DNA of 64,000 bases, taken from the NCBI RefSeq assembly GCF_900156095.1, contig NZ_FTMJ01000001.1, forward strand, positions 434,001-498,000, given 5' to 3'. Shown here one piece after another: positions 8,978 through 19,104 of this stretch. A program made the position numbers and the translations under genes. The notes under the pieces were generated by a model. That model did not search any database. It was not told where the DNA came from and worked only from the letters and a program-made list of their open reading frames with translations. Within the stretch, counting starts at the first letter, position 1; every line of letters starts with the position of its first letter. This DNA comes from Aeromonas sp. RU39B. Lineage in GTDB: Bacteria; Pseudomonadota; Gammaproteobacteria; Enterobacterales; Aeromonadaceae.

Positions 8978-9976
8978 ATGAAATTGAAAACTATGGCTGT
9001 CACTGTAATGGCTGCGTTGACACTGTTGGCCGGGGGCGTTCAGGCCAAAGAGGTTAAAATCGGAATGGCCATCGACGATTTGCGGCTGGAGCGCTGGCAA
9101 AAAGACCGCGATATTTTTGTGAAAAAAGCCGAATCGCTCGGGGCCAAGGTATTTGTTCAGTCAGCCAACGGTAACGAAGAGACCCAGATGTCCCAGATTG
9201 AGAATATGATCAACCGGGGCGTCGATGTGCTGGTTATCATCCCCTACAACGGTCAGGTGCTGAGCAACGTGATCGCCGAAGCCAAGCGCGAAGGGATCAA
9301 GGTGCTGGCCTATGACCGCATGATCAACAACGCCGATATCGATTTTTATATCTCCTTTGACAACGAAAAAGTGGGCGAGATGCAGGCCAAGAGCATCCTG
9401 TCGCACGTACCGCAAGGAAACTACTTCCTGATGGGCGGCTCTCCGGTAGATAACAATGCCAAGTTATTCCGAAAAGGTCAGATGAATGTGCTGGAGCCGC
9501 TGATCAAGTCCGGCAAGGTCAAGGTGGTGGGCGATCAGTGGGTGGATGCCTGGCTGGCCGAGAATGCCCTCAAGATCATGGAAAATGCCCTGACCGCCAA
9601 CCAGAACAAGATTGATGCCGTGGTGGCCTCCAACGACGCCACTGCGGGGGGGGCAATACAAGCCTTGGAAGCTCAAGGACTGGCTGGCAAGGTGGCCATT
9701 TCCGGGCAGGATGCAGATCTGGCCGGTATTAAACGGATTGTGACCGGCACCCAGACCATGACGGTCTATAAGCCGATCACCAAGCTGGCTGATACTGCTG
9801 CCCAGATTGCCGTTGATTTGGGGGATGGTAAGGCGCCGCAATCCAATGCCACTCTCAATAATGGTATCAAGGATGTGCCCTCTTATTTGCTGACCCCGAT
9901 TGCCGTAGATAAATCCAATATCGACAGCACTGTGATTGCCGATGGTTTCCACAGCAAAGCGCAGGTTTATCAATAA
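8978..9976 (+). CDS. xylF: D-xylose-binding periplasmic protein
   Basis: High-affinity xylose receptor of the XylFGH importer, 332 residues. A signal peptide (MKLKTMAVTVMAALTLLAGG, cleavage probably after VQA near residue 23) precedes a type I periplasmic binding fold. Features typical of XylF include MAIDDLRLERWQKDRD near the mature N-terminus and VVASNDATAGG around residue 218. GAGGAG lies seven bases before the chosen ATG. A strong hairpin separates it from xylG. First gene of xylFGH. Confidence 0.96.
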   Translation: MKLKTMAVTVMAALTLLAGGVQAKEVKIGMAIDDLRLERWQKDRDIFVKKAESLGAKVFVQSANGNEETQMSQIENMINRGVDVLVIIPYNGQVLSNVIAEAKREGIKVLAYDRMINNADIDFYISFDNEKVGEMQAKSILSHVPQGNYFLMGGSPVDNNAKLFRKGQMNVLEPLIKSGKVKVVGDQWVDAWLAENALKIMENALTANQNKIDAVVASNDATAGGAIQALEAQGLAGKVAISGQDADLAGIKRIVTGTQTMTVYKPITKLADTAAQIAVDLGDGKAPQSNATLNNGIKDVPSYLLTPIAVDKSNIDSTVIADGFHSKAQVYQ

Positions 9977-9985
9977 TGTCATGGT

Positions 9986-10008
9986 CGGGGCCGATTGCTT
10001 CGGCCCCG
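9986..10008 (+). terminator. Stem-loop after xylF
   Basis: A perfect 8-bp GC stem (9986-9993 with 10001-10008, loop ATTGCTT) with no T-run after it. Such hairpins after binding-protein genes usually protect the upstream mRNA from 3' decay and allow excess binding protein. Function inferred. Confidence 0.5.
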
Positions 10009-10051
10009 CATTGACACTGTTGACGTGACGGCATTAAGGCAAGGAGGGAAT

Positions 10052-11593
10052 ATGCCCTACCTGTTGGAAATGAAAAATATTACCAAGCAATTTGGTAGCG
10101 TCAAAGCTGTGGATGATGTGACGCTGCAGGTGGAAGCAGGGGAAGTTCTTTCCTTGTGCGGTGAAAATGGCTCCGGTAAATCCACGCTGATGAAAGTACT
10201 GAGTGGTATTTATCCGCATGGTGATTATTCCGGGAATATCTATTTTTCCGGCGAAGAGTTAAAAGCCAAAAATATCAGAGAGACCGAATCACGCGGGATT
10301 GCGATTATTCACCAAGAGTTGGCGCTGGTCAAAGAGATGAGCGTGCTGGAGAATCTCTTTCTCGGCGCCGAATGGGGGCGTTACGGCATTCTCGATTATG
10401 ACCGGATGTATTTGCGCTGCCGTACCATGCTAGAGCAGGTACGCCTTGATATCGATCCCCACACCAAGGTGGGCGAGTTGGGGCTGGGTCAACAGCAGTT
10501 GGTCGAGATTGCCAAGGCTCTCAACAAACAGGTGCGCCTGCTGATCCTCGATGAGCCGACCGCATCACTGACCGAGCGGGAGACCGACATTCTGCTCGAT
10601 ATTGTGCGCGATCTGCGCAATCACGGCATCGCCTGCATCTACATCTCGCACAAGCTCAACGAAGTGAAGGCCATCTCCGACACCATCTGTGTGATCCGCG
10701 ATGGCAAACATATCGGTACCCGCGCTGCTGACACCCTCAAGGAGGAGGAGATCATCGCCATGATGGTCGGGCGGGAGCTCAGCGAGCTCTACCCGATCAG
10801 TCAGCATCAGTGCGGCGAGGTGTTGCTCGAGGTGCGCAATCTGACCGCCTGGCATTCGGTCAACCGTCATATCAAGCGGGTGGATAACGCCAACTTCGTG
10901 CTGCGCAAGGGGGAGATCCTCGGCGTAGCCGGGCTGGTGGGCTCGGGGCGAACCGACATGGTGCAGTGCCTGTTCGGCGCGTATCCGGGCCGTTGGCAGG
11001 GGGAGATCCTGCTGGGCGGCAAGCCGGTGACCATCACCACCTGCCGCGAGGCGATGGATCTCGGGATTGCCATGGTGCCGGAAGATCGCAAGAAAGATGG
11101 CATCGTGCCCATCATGGGGGTGGGGGCCAACATCACGCTGGCGGCGCTCGACCATTACAGTACCGTGGCCAGTCTGCTTGACGTGGCGCGGGAGCAAGCG
11201 GCTATTGAGACCTCCCTGCAGCGACTGCGGGTCAAAACCTCCTCGGCTGAACTTGCCATCGGTCGCTTAAGCGGCGGCAATCAGCAAAAAGCCATTTTGG
11301 CTAAATGCCTGCTGCTCAATCCACGCATTCTGATCCTCGATGAGCCGACCCGTGGCATCGACGTGGGGGCCAAGCACGAGATCTACAAGCTCATCCATCA
11401 ACTGGTGGAGCAGGGCATCGCGGTCATCGTGATCTCTTCCGAATTGCCCGAGGTGCTGGGGATCAGCGATCGGGTGCTGGTGATGCATCAGGGTCGCATC
11501 AAAGCCTGTCTGGACAACCATAACCTGACTCAGGAGCAGGTGATGGAAGCTGCATTAAGGAGTGAACACCATGCTGAAAACCTTGCCAGCTGA
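10052..11593 (+). CDS. xylG: D-xylose ABC transporter ATPase
   Basis: Tandem-ABC ATPase of 513 residues that energises xylose uptake through XylH. The first cassette has Walker [10 protein letters not shown] (about 37-45), signature [15 protein letters not shown] and Walker [12 protein letters not shown]. The second has the degenerate [10 protein letters not shown]-loop common in sugar importers, signature [13 protein letters not shown] and Walker [15 protein letters not shown]. The start is the ATG at 10052 with AAGGAGGG upstream; an earlier in-frame start exists but lacks a good ribosome site. The 3' end overlaps xylH. Confidence 0.96.
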   Translation: MPYLLEMKNITKQFGSVKAVDDVTLQVEAGEVLSLCGENGSGKSTLMKVLSGIYPHGDYSGNIYFSGEELKAKNIRETESRGIAIIHQELALVKEMSVLENLFLGAEWGRYGILDYDRMYLRCRTMLEQVRLDIDPHTKVGELGLGQQQLVEIAKALNKQVRLLILDEPTASLTERETDILLDIVRDLRNHGIACIYISHKLNEVKAISDTICVIRDGKHIGTRAADTLKEEEIIAMMVGRELSELYPISQHQCGEVLLEVRNLTAWHSVNRHIKRVDNANFVLRKGEILGVAGLVGSGRTDMVQCLFGAYPGRWQGEILLGGKPVTITTCREAMDLGIAMVPEDRKKDGIVPIMGVGANITLAALDHYSTVASLLDVAREQAAIETSLQRLRVKTSSAELAIGRLSGGNQQKAILAKCLLLNPRILILDEPTRGIDVGAKHEIYKLIHQLVEQGIAVIVISSELPEVLGISDRVLVMHQGRIKACLDNHNLTQEQVMEAALRSEHHAENLAS

Positions 11594-12743
11594 TAGCGCC
11601 GGCGCTGCCGGGACGCGCACCAGCCTGAAAAAGATCAACCTGCAAGTGCTCGTGATGCTGGCGGCCATCGTCATCATCATGCTGTTCTTCACCTTTGCCA
11701 CCGAGGGCTCATACCTCAGTGCCCGCAACATCTCCAACCTGCTGCGCCAGACTGCCATCACCGGCATTCTGGCGGTGGGTATGGTGTTCGTTATCATCTC
11801 GGCCGAGATCGATCTCTCGGTGGGCTCCATGATGGGGCTGCTGGGCGGGATGGCGGCCATTCTGGATGTCTGGTTTGGCTGGCCGCTGCCGCTCACCATA
11901 GTGGTGACACTGGTGTGTGGTCTGCTGCTGGGTGCCTGGAACGGTTGGTGGGTGGCCGATCGCAAGGTGCCCTCCTTTATCGTCACCCTGGCCGGTATGC
12001 TGGCATTTCGCGGCATCCTTATCGGTATCACCAACGGCACCACGGTAGCGCCGACCACCCCCGCCATGTCGCAAATCGGGCAGAGCTACCTGCCGGGAGG
12101 CGTCGGTTTTACCATCGGCAGCATCGGATTGGCGCTGTTTATCCTGTGGCAATGGCGGATGCGCACCCAGCGCCAGGCGCTGGGGTTGCCGGTTGCGACC
12201 GCCTCGGCCGAGAGTGGCCGGCACGGAGCCACGGCACTGATCGTGCTGGGCAGTATCTATCTGCTGAACGACTATCGCGGCGTGCCGACCCCGGTCTTGA
12301 TATTGGTGGCCCTGATGCTGGCGGGGATCTTTATGGCCACCCGCACCGCCTTTGGCCGGCGCATCTACGCCATCGGTGGCAACATCGATGCGGCGCGTCT
12401 CTCCGGGGTGAATGTCGAGCGCACCAAGCTGGTGGTGTTTGCGCTCAATGGCCTGATGGTGGCGATAGCCGGCCTGATTTTGAGCTCACGGCTCGGGGCG
12501 GGCTCTCCGTCGGCCGGTAACATAGCCGAGCTCGATGCCATCGCTGCCTGCGTCATCGGCGGCACCAGTCTGGCCGGCGGCGTGGGCTCGGTCGCGGGCG
12601 CCGTGATGGGCGCGTTTATCATGTCATCGCTCGATAATGGCATGAGCATGCTCGATGTCCCCACCTTCTGGCAGTACATCGTCAAGGGCGCCATCTTGCT
12701 GCTGGCCGTGTGGATGGATGCCGCCACCAAGCGCCGTGCCTGA
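11571..12743 (+). CDS. xylH: D-xylose ABC transporter permease
   Basis: Inner-membrane permease of 390 residues, BPD_transp_2 family, with about ten hydrophobic segments. The characteristic [20 protein letters not shown] motif lies around residues 70-90. AAGGAG at 11557-11562 favours the ATG at 11571; a GTG three codons earlier is possible. It overlaps xylG by 23 bases, consistent with coupling. The C-terminal [20 protein letters not shown] segment is typical of sugar permeases. Confidence 0.95.
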   Translation: MLKTLPADSAGAAGTRTSLKKINLQVLVMLAAIVIIMLFFTFATEGSYLSARNISNLLRQTAITGILAVGMVFVIISAEIDLSVGSMMGLLGGMAAILDVWFGWPLPLTIVVTLVCGLLLGAWNGWWVADRKVPSFIVTLAGMLAFRGILIGITNGTTVAPTTPAMSQIGQSYLPGGVGFTIGSIGLALFILWQWRMRTQRQALGLPVATASAESGRHGATALIVLGSIYLLNDYRGVPTPVLILVALMLAGIFMATRTAFGRRIYAIGGNIDAARLSGVNVERTKLVVFALNGLMVAIAGLILSSRLGAGSPSAGNIAELDAIAACVIGGTSLAGGVGSVAGAVMGAFIMSSLDNGMSMLDVPTFWQYIVKGAILLLAVWMDAATKRRA

Positions 12744-12750
12744 TGCCGGC

Positions 12751-12787
12751 GCCGGCTGCCATCCCCCGGATGGCGATGGCAGCCGGC
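12751..12787 (+). terminator. Long inverted repeat after xylH
   Basis: A perfect 13-bp inverted repeat (12751-12763 with 12775-12787) lies eight bases after the xylH stop. No T-run follows, so it may be a factor-dependent stop or 3'-protecting hairpin. It separates xylFGH from xylR. Confidence 0.5.
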
Positions 12788-12894
12788 CCTGACTTGGCGC
12801 GCGATCACATTTGACATGTTACCCGCGCCGTTCCCGGCAGCGAATGTGCTATTGGATAGAGCTCCCGGAACCCCATCGGAGGTCACGCAACGCG

Positions 12895-14097
12895 ATGTTT
12901 GCCAAACGCTACAGGATCACTTTGCTGTTTAATGCCAACAAGGTGTATGACCGTCAGGTCGTGGAAGGGGTAGGCGAGTATTTGCAAGCGTCCCAGTGTG
13001 ACTGGGACATCTTTATCGAAGAGGATTTTCGCGCCCGCCCCGATACGCTGGCTACCTGGTTAGGTGACGGGGTGATCGCCGATTTTGATGATCCCGAGAT
13101 TGAGGCGAAGCTTTGCTCGCTCACCATTCCTACCGTGGGCGTCGGGGGCTCCTATCACCGCATGGCGGACTATCCGCCGGTGCACTACATCGCCACCGAC
13201 AACGATGAGCTGGTGCAAAGTGCCGTGCTGCATCTCAAAGAGCGGGGGCTGACCCGCTTTGCGTTTTACGGGGTGCCCGAGCACCCCGGCAAGCGCTGGG
13301 CACGGGAGCGTGAGCAGGCTTTTTTACGGCTGATGAGCCGCGAGATGTATCAGGGCATTGTCTATCGCGGCATGGAGACCACCCCGGATAACTGGCAATA
13401 CGCCCAGAACCGGCTTGCCGACTGGCTACAAACCCTGCCGGGGCAGACCGGCATTGTCGCCGTGACCGATGCCAGAGCCCGCCACCTGCTGCAGGCGTGC
13501 GAGCATCTGGATATTCCGGTGCCGGAGAAGGTGTGCGTAATAGGCATTGATAACGAAGAGCTCACCCGCTATCTCTCCCGGGTGCCGCTCTCATCGGTGG
13601 CGCAAGGCACCCGGCAGATGGGGTATCAGGCCGCCAAGTTGCTGCATCAACTGCTGCGTGGCGATGCGCCGGCCAGCATGCAGCGCATCAGGGTGCCCCC
13701 GGCTCAGGTGGTGGCGCGCCGCTCGACCGATTACCGCTCGCTCAAAGATCCGTCGGTGATCCAGGCGATGCACTATATCCGCAACCATGCCGTGCGTGGC
13801 ATCAAGGTTGAGCAGGTGCTCGATGCCATCGGCGTGTCGCGCTCCAATCTCGAAAAGCGCTTTAAAGAGGAGACCGGCCAAACCATTCACTCTGCCATCC
13901 ATGAGGAGAAACTGCAGCGGGCTCGGCAACTGCTGGTGGGCAGCGAACTCTCCATCAATGACATCTCGCTGTCGTGCGGTTACCCCTCGGTGCAGTACTT
14001 CTATTCCGTGTTCAAGAAGGAGTATGCCAGTACCCCGCGTGAATATCGGGAGCGCCACTGCGGTGTCAGCCATGGCGGCGTATCGTGTGCGGGATAG
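12895..14097 (+). CDS. xylR: Xylose-responsive AraC-family activator
   Basis: Transcriptional activator of the xyl genes, 400 residues (392 in E. coli). Residues about 1-275 form a LacI/PBP-like xylose-binding domain starting FAKRYRITLLFNANKVYDRQ; residues about 290-390 are the AraC DNA-binding domain with two helix-turn-helices (VEQVLDAIGVSRSNLEKRF and INDISLSCGYPSVQYFYSVF). GGAGGT precedes the ATG by 11 bases. It follows xylFGH and should act at the 8609-8977 divergent region. Confidence 0.95.
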   Translation: MFAKRYRITLLFNANKVYDRQVVEGVGEYLQASQCDWDIFIEEDFRARPDTLATWLGDGVIADFDDPEIEAKLCSLTIPTVGVGGSYHRMADYPPVHYIATDNDELVQSAVLHLKERGLTRFAFYGVPEHPGKRWAREREQAFLRLMSREMYQGIVYRGMETTPDNWQYAQNRLADWLQTLPGQTGIVAVTDARARHLLQACEHLDIPVPEKVCVIGIDNEELTRYLSRVPLSSVAQGTRQMGYQAAKLLHQLLRGDAPASMQRIRVPPAQVVARRSTDYRSLKDPSVIQAMHYIRNHAVRGIKVEQVLDAIGVSRSNLEKRFKEETGQTIHSAIHEEKLQRARQLLVGSELSINDISLSCGYPSVQYFYSVFKKEYASTPREYRERHCGVSHGGVSCAG

Positions 14098-14164
14098 TGG
14101 TCATATCCGGTTCAGTTTCTCCCCACTAGGATGACGCCCGCAGGTTGTGGGTGAGGGATCAGGG

Positions 14165-14638
14165 ATGCTGAGGCTGGGTGTTGCGATCGTACTGTTGCTG
14201 CTGGGATTGTTTGCCACGTCGGTGGTGCGCTTGCACTGGCCAGAGCCGGTGCAGGCTGAGTTGCCCGCCTGGGATCTTGACACTCCGTCGTCGCTGCCAG
14301 CCATGAGCCATGAGCGCGAGCACTACACCCGCCTGAGCGCCCTGTTACTGCGTTGGGATGAGCTTATTCATGCTCTGCCGGGGGATGACTCCCCCCACTA
14401 TTGGCTGGTCGAGCAACTCGACGCGCTAAAGAGCGCCTTTGTCAGCTACCCCTATCCCGATTGTCTGGTTTCTGCCGGGCGTGGGCTGGGGAATTACAGC
14501 GATGCGGTGGTGCTGGCACTCAAAGCAGAAGTGCCGGGTCAGAAGAGCCCGGCACTGTCAGAGACCTTTCGCCAGCACCACAGCTTGCGCCGGGCCATGG
14601 ACGAACGTCTGGTTGAGTGTCAGTTAGCGCTGGATTAA
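14165..14638 (+). CDS. Hypothetical membrane-anchored protein
   Basis: Unrecognised protein of 157 residues. Residues 2-21 (LRLGVAIVLLLLGLFATSVV) form one hydrophobic segment, either an uncleaved anchor or signal peptide, followed by a soluble region with several Trp and Tyr and two cysteines. The ATG at 14165 with GAGGG upstream is preferred to a GTG six codons earlier. It sits alone between xylR and a convergent flavin reductase gene. Function unknown; real gene status is supported by its ribosome site and unbroken frame. Confidence 0.6.
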   Translation: MLRLGVAIVLLLLGLFATSVVRLHWPEPVQAELPAWDLDTPSSLPAMSHEREHYTRLSALLLRWDELIHALPGDDSPHYWLVEQLDALKSAFVSYPYPDCLVSAGRGLGNYSDAVVLALKAEVPGQKSPALSETFRQHHSLRRAMDERLVECQLALD

Positions 14639-14644
14639 ACCGGC

Positions 14645-15232
14645 TTACTCGTCGTCGCCACCCGCCACGTTGACCGGTTCACCGATGGCATAGAAGTGGC
14701 CACCGGCTACATGGTGTATTGTGCGCCAGGCAGGGTCAGCCTCTTCAAAGTGCCAGTGGCCATCACGAAACACCCGCGCATCCGCCCAAGCAGATTCCAC
14801 CTCACCGATAAAGAGATCGTACTGCTGCTGGTTATGGGGCTCGGGTACCAAGCGGCAGCAGAGCCAGGCGGCGCACCCTGCCACCAGCGGCAAGCTGAGG
14901 TCGGGCTCGGTGAGCAGGGTCACACCGGCATGAGCCAGTTTGTCGGGGTCGTCAGCCAGCGAGCGTGTTCCGACGGCATAGGCGAGATCGCGCTGGGCCA
15001 CGGTGGGCAGTTGCAGCACAAAATAGCCGCTCTGCTCAATGAGTTCGCGGGTTTTGCAGCTTTTGTCGAGCACCACAGTGACTTTGGGCGGAGTGAAATC
15101 GAGGGCGCAGGCCCAGGCGGCCGCCATCACGTTATCCACGCCCTGATGACGGGCAGAGACCAGCACGGTCGGTCCGTGGTTAAGCAGGCGGGTGGCCTTG
15201 TCCAGTGGCACTGGCAGGATTGAGGATGTCAT
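14645..15232 (-). CDS. Flavin reductase-like domain protein
   Basis: Cytoplasmic flavoprotein of 195 residues, FMN-binding flavin reductase/flavoredoxin family. The N-terminal stretch PTVLVSARHQGVDNVMAAAW and the following VVLDKSCKTRELIEQSGYFVLQ match the family's split-barrel FMN site. These proteins reduce or bind FMN with NAD(P)H as partner; exact role unclear. AAGGAG lies just upstream of the ATG. Converges with the hypothetical gene and lies downstream of the EAL gene with a separate start. Confidence 0.8.
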   Translation of the reverse strand: MTSSILPVPLDKATRLLNHGPTVLVSARHQGVDNVMAAAWACALDFTPPKVTVVLDKSCKTRELIEQSGYFVLQLPTVAQRDLAYAVGTRSLADDPDKLAHAGVTLLTEPDLSLPLVAGCAAWLCCRLVPEPHNQQQYDLFIGEVESAWADARVFRDGHWHFEEADPAWRTIHHVAGGHFYAIGEPVNVAGGDDE

Positions 15233-15302
15233 GCAGACTCCTTGCTATGAATCGAAACGGCCCATGATTGATGGTTCGGCCGCGCAGTGCAAGGGCTGCA
15301 CA

Positions 15303-16904
15303 TCAGGTGGACGCCTCTACCGCAAACAAGGCTTCTTGCTCCGGGCGCGCTAGCATGGACTGGATAAATTGCTCGATGGGAATAGGGCGACCAAACAGGT
15401 AGCCCTGCAGCATGTCCACGCCCTTGTCACACAGGTAGGCGGCTTGCGGCGAGGTTTCGACCCCTTCGGCAATCAGCCGGATCCCGAGACGGACGCCCAG
15501 ATCAATCACGTTATCAACAATATGACGCGACAGGTGCTCGGTACCGATGCGTTGCACGAACGACTGGTCAATCTTGAGGGTATCGACCCGGAACTGCTGC
15601 AGATAGACCAGGCTCGAGTGGCCAGTACCAAAATCATCGATGGCCAGTTTGACGCCAAGGGCATCGAGTTGCTCAAACAAGGAGAGCGTTGGAATGTCGT
15701 TGGTCAGGGTTTCCCGCTCGGTGAGCTCCAGCGAAAGCTGGATCTTGCCGGGAGGGAAGGGGGCCAGAAATTCGCGGCAGGCATTGAGCAGGGTTAAGTC
15801 TTTGCAGCAGGCCGAGCTGATGTTGAAGCTGATATAAAATCCGTCAGGAATCTCTTCTATCTGCTGGCTCAGGGCGCTGGCCACTTTTTGCATCAGCTGC
15901 TCGGTCATCGGCATGATGAGCCCGCTGGCTTCCGCCTGCGGAATAAACAGATCCGGGTTGATCATCCCGACCGAGGGGTGGCGCCAGCGCATCAACACTT
16001 CGGCGCCGCGCACCTGCTGGGTGCGGGCATCCACCAGCGGTTGCAGGAAGGGGACAAACTCCTGAGCGCGGATGGCACGGGCCAGCTCGCCAATGGGAGA
16101 GCGAGGACGCCCCAGCAGCCACCACATAATGGCCGAAAACAGCAATGAGAAAGTAATGAGCACAATGACGCCAGCGCGCTGGCTATGCCAGATCGGCCAG
16201 AGACCCGGGGCCGGCGCGTAGAGCGAATAGACGCTGATGGGGTAATCGGCCGAGCGGGCGATGCCAAGATAGGGGGAGAGGGGCAGCTCATAGCCATGAT
16301 GAAAGCGACCATCCCGGTCCAGCCAGTTGTCACCGACTCGGAGCCACGATACTGCCGCGCTGGAGGTGAAGGTCAGCAGATAGGTGAGATAATCGCTATC
16401 AATGACGGTCACGATTTCGCCACTGTGCACCACTTTTCTGACCGAGAGAAAGGGGTGTTCTGGGCTGACCGTATTGCCGGAGACGAGGGCCAGTTTGCCC
16501 TGCTCGAAGGTGGTGATGTTATCGACCCACTCGCGAGCACCGAAGATAGAAGAGCAATAAAACGTGCCGTCATGGGCCAGACTGATGGAGCGGACAAAGG
16601 AGGCAAGGGCGGCGGTTTTACTCAAATCCAGGGTGGCCGTGGCACAGGGGCGGTCAAGCAGGGAGATGACACCTTGATTGGTGGTATCGGCCTGCTCAAT
16701 CATCTCTTCCATCAGGCGCAATATTCGGGCCGCTTGCAGGGCAGAGGCCTCTTGCAGCTGTTTTTCATAATCTTTTTGCAGCAGCCCAATCCCAAGTATC
16801 AGCGGGAGTATCAAGCACAAAAACGCACACCACAATCGTAGCCAGGGGCGCGAAAGATCCAGAAAAGGTATGGTCATGTTGAGTGCCGCAGTCCGGTTAA
16901 TCAT
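15303..16904 (-). CDS. CSS-motif EAL-domain c-di-GMP phosphodiesterase
   Basis: Inner-membrane enzyme of 533 residues expected to degrade cyclic di-GMP. A first membrane segment (about 22-42) and a second (about 245-266) flank a periplasmic CSS-motif domain with FYCSSIFG near residue 116 and another cysteine near 87. The cytoplasmic part is an EAL domain in which the signature reads EVL; the other catalytic elements SLELTERET, AIDDFGTGHSSL, KIDQSFV and IAEGVET are intact, so activity is likely. In E. coli PdeC-type proteins disulfide status of the CSS domain controls activity. No clear ribosome site before the ATG; start uncertain. Confidence 0.88.
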   Translation of the reverse strand: MINRTAALNMTIPFLDLSRPWLRLWCAFLCLILPLILGIGLLQKDYEKQLQEASALQAARILRLMEEMIEQADTTNQGVISLLDRPCATATLDLSKTAALASFVRSISLAHDGTFYCSSIFGAREWVDNITTFEQGKLALVSGNTVSPEHPFLSVRKVVHSGEIVTVIDSDYLTYLLTFTSSAAVSWLRVGDNWLDRDGRFHHGYELPLSPYLGIARSADYPISVYSLYAPAPGLWPIWHSQRAGVIVLITFSLLFSAIMWWLLGRPRSPIGELARAIRAQEFVPFLQPLVDARTQQVRGAEVLMRWRHPSVGMINPDLFIPQAEASGLIMPMTEQLMQKVASALSQQIEEIPDGFYISFNISSACCKDLTLLNACREFLAPFPPGKIQLSLELTERETLTNDIPTLSLFEQLDALGVKLAIDDFGTGHSSLVYLQQFRVDTLKIDQSFVQRIGTEHLSRHIVDNVIDLGVRLGIRLIAEGVETSPQAAYLCDKGVDMLQGYLFGRPIPIEQFIQSMLARPEQEALFAVEAST

Positions 16905-17254
16905 TATGTATTTATTGTGCGCATTAGGTGCATATATAAAGCATCTTATGCGGTCATCGCCTGTTTTGAAAATGAGATTCGACAGGTTTGGTCAAACAGG
17001 CTCAATCGTCCGAGGCATAGAATAGACATTCTGCATGCATATGTTACTAAAGAGTTTTTTGTCTTTAAGCCTTGGCCGGAATATCTTAAAGCAAAGTGTC
17101 AGGAAAGCCACTGTTGCGGCAGCATTTGACATGGCGCGCTCAAATGCCGGTGTTGTTCTTTTCGTTGGGGCCTTTTTGGATCTTTATCGGGCTAGGTCAC
17201 AACAAGCGACCATGAGCCCGATTTTATAAAATATGCCTTTGCTTGGCCGCGTAA
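16905..17254. other. 350-bp intergenic stretch, no supported gene
   Basis: Lies between the EAL gene start and the cysG end, so it must carry the EAL promoter on the minus strand. Two short plus-strand open frames (16917-17129, 17035-17229) lack ribosome sites and recognisable features. GGCCGC/GCGGCC arms at 17245-17250 and 17262-17267 overlap the cysG stop and could form part of its terminator. Nothing else was recognised. Confidence 0.5.
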
Positions 17255-18661
17255 TCAGGATGCGGCCGCGGGGTTAATTGGGGGCGATGAGTGGCCAAAC
17301 CAGGCCAGCTTCTGGCCCAAGGTCACGACCGAGCCCACCATGATCAGCGCCGGACTGGCCACCCCCTCGGCCAAAGAGGGCAGCTGCGCCAGCGTGCCAC
17401 TGATCACCCGCTGCGCCGGTGTGGTGCCCCGTTCAATCAGCGCGACCGGCATGCTGGCCGGCATACCGGCGTGTTGCAGCTGCTCGCTGATCAGCGGGCA
17501 CAGCGACAGCCCCATATAAAACACCAACGTCTGTTTTGCCTCGCACAGGGAATGCCAATTAAGTTCGATGGCCCCCTCTTTACCATGAATGCTGACAAAG
17601 CGGACGCTCTGGGCATGATCGCGGTGGGTCAGGGGAATACCGGCATAGGCCGAGCAGCCGCTGGCCGCCGTGATACCGGGGATCACCTGAAAACCGATGC
17701 CACTGCCTATCAGCGCTTCGAGCTCTTCACCGCCACGGCCGAAGATAAACGGATCGCCGCCTTTAAGGCGTACCACCTTGTGGCCCTGGCGCGCCTCCTC
17801 AACGAGCCGCTGGTTGATCTCATCTTGTGGCACGCTGTGATGGCTGCGCTCCTTGCCAACAAACAGCTGGTGGGCGTCACGGCGCACCAGCGCCAGCACC
17901 TCCTTTGAGACCAGCCGGTCATAGATCACCACGTCGGCTTGCTGCAGATGACGCAGAGCGTGCAAGGTGAGCAGGCCCGGATCGCCAGGGCCGGCACCAA
18001 CCAACACCACCTCCCCACGGCGAGCGGTGGCTTGCTCATCCAGCAGCTGCTCGGCGAGGCGTGTAGCGGCGGTTTCGTCACCACGCGCCAGTGCCTGACC
18101 AAGTCGATCGGCGCCGAGCAGCCGCTCCCAAAAGCCGCGCCGAGCGCTGGCCGGCAAACGGGCTTTGACCCGCTCACGCCAGCGACCGGCAAATTCGGCC
18201 AGTTTGCCCAGATGATGTGGCAGCAGGGCTTCTAGCTGTTCACGTAGCAGGCGGGCCAGCACCGGTGCCTGTCCGGCGCTGGAGATGGCAACCAGCAGCG
18301 GGGAGCGATCCACTATCGAGGGCATCACAAAACTCGAGAGCTCGGGGTCGTCGACCACGTTACAAAACAGGCGGCGGCGGGTGGCCACTTCAAAGACCTG
18401 CCGATTGACTTCGCGCCGGTTGGTTGCGGCGATCACCAGCCACATCTCATCCATATGCCCGGGAGCAAACGGCTCTTTTATCCAGCGTAAAGTCTGGTTG
18501 TCGGCCAGTGGCTGCAGCTCGGGGCAGAGCGCGGGAGAGACCAGGGTGACACAAGCACCGGCATCGAGCAGCAGACGGGCTTTACGCTCGGCCACCTGAC
18601 CGCCGCCCACCAGCAGCACGGATTTGTTGGCAAGATGACTAAACAGGGGCAGGTAGTCCAT
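17255..18661 (-). CDS. cysG: Siroheme synthase (SUMT / precorrin-2 dehydrogenase / ferrochelatase)
   Basis: Trifunctional enzyme of 468 residues. The N-terminal half (about 1-210) is the CysG-B dehydrogenase/chelatase with NAD motif [13 protein letters not shown]; the C-terminal half (from about 217) is the SAM-dependent uroporphyrinogen-III methyltransferase with [29 protein letters not shown] and [20 protein letters not shown]. It makes precorrin-2, shared by siroheme and the adjacent anaerobic B12 pathway, where CbiK loads cobalt. The ATG at 18661 has AAGGA upstream; an earlier in-frame start is less likely. Divergent from pocR. Confidence 0.96.
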   Translation of the reverse strand: MDYLPLFSHLANKSVLLVGGGQVAERKARLLLDAGACVTLVSPALCPELQPLADNQTLRWIKEPFAPGHMDEMWLVIAATNRREVNRQVFEVATRRRLFCNVVDDPELSSFVMPSIVDRSPLLVAISSAGQAPVLARLLREQLEALLPHHLGKLAEFAGRWRERVKARLPASARRGFWERLLGADRLGQALARGDETAATRLAEQLLDEQATARRGEVVLVGAGPGDPGLLTLHALRHLQQADVVIYDRLVSKEVLALVRRDAHQLFVGKERSHHSVPQDEINQRLVEEARQGHKVVRLKGGDPFIFGRGGEELEALIGSGIGFQVIPGITAASGCSAYAGIPLTHRDHAQSVRFVSIHGKEGAIELNWHSLCEAKQTLVFYMGLSLCPLISEQLQHAGMPASMPVALIERGTTPAQRVISGTLAQLPSLAEGVASPALIMVGSVVTLGQKLAWFGHSSPPINPAAAS

Positions 18662-19104
18662 GGGGCATCCTTGGGTCACGATAGCGATGGCGTAATGTAG
18701 CACTCTCACTTACCAAGGCGCAGGGGCTTACACGCCTGGGATGTGATGGCCAACACAACTGTTTGGCAAAGGTAAAGAAGTGTCGGGTAACGCAACTTGG
18801 GGTAGCGTCAGAGGAGCGGCAGGCAGATACTCATGAGCGTCCTTTGGTAAGCCCCGGACAGTGGTCAGGTGATGGTTAAGCATTCGTTAAGTCGATAATT
18901 CATAATGTCTTTATTATCACTTAATCTATCCGGTATATATTTGTCAGATATTTTTCCCTATTTGCTTGTGACCTCACTGTTTCTCCAGATGTATTCCGGC
19001 AAGATAAGAAAAATTTTGAGTTATCGCGAATGTCGTAAAGGGACGTTTAATCACGCGTTGATGTTCTGCGCGCGCAGGATAATTGACAAGATAGGAGATT
19101 GAAC
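18662..19104. promoter_or_regulatory. cysG/pocR divergent intergenic region
   Basis: 443 bp, GC-rich next to cysG and markedly A/T-rich near pocR. It must hold both promoters. The tandem T-tract boxes found upstream of cob and pdu are not evident here, so I see no sequence support for PocR autoregulation by that motif. A 65-codon open frame at 18905-19102 has no ribosome site and is not called. Confidence 0.5.

Noticed and set aside
16917..17229. Short open frames between the EAL gene and cysG
   Set aside because: No ribosome sites, no recognisable features, and they overlap one another and the probable EAL promoter.
18905..19102. 65-codon open frame between cysG and pocR
   Set aside because: A/T-rich intergenic DNA, no ribosome site, overlaps the pocR ribosome site region.
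18841..19104. Possible CRP site (TTGTGACCTCACTG) upstream of pocR
   Set aside because: The right half-site does not fit the TCACA arm at the correct six-base spacing.
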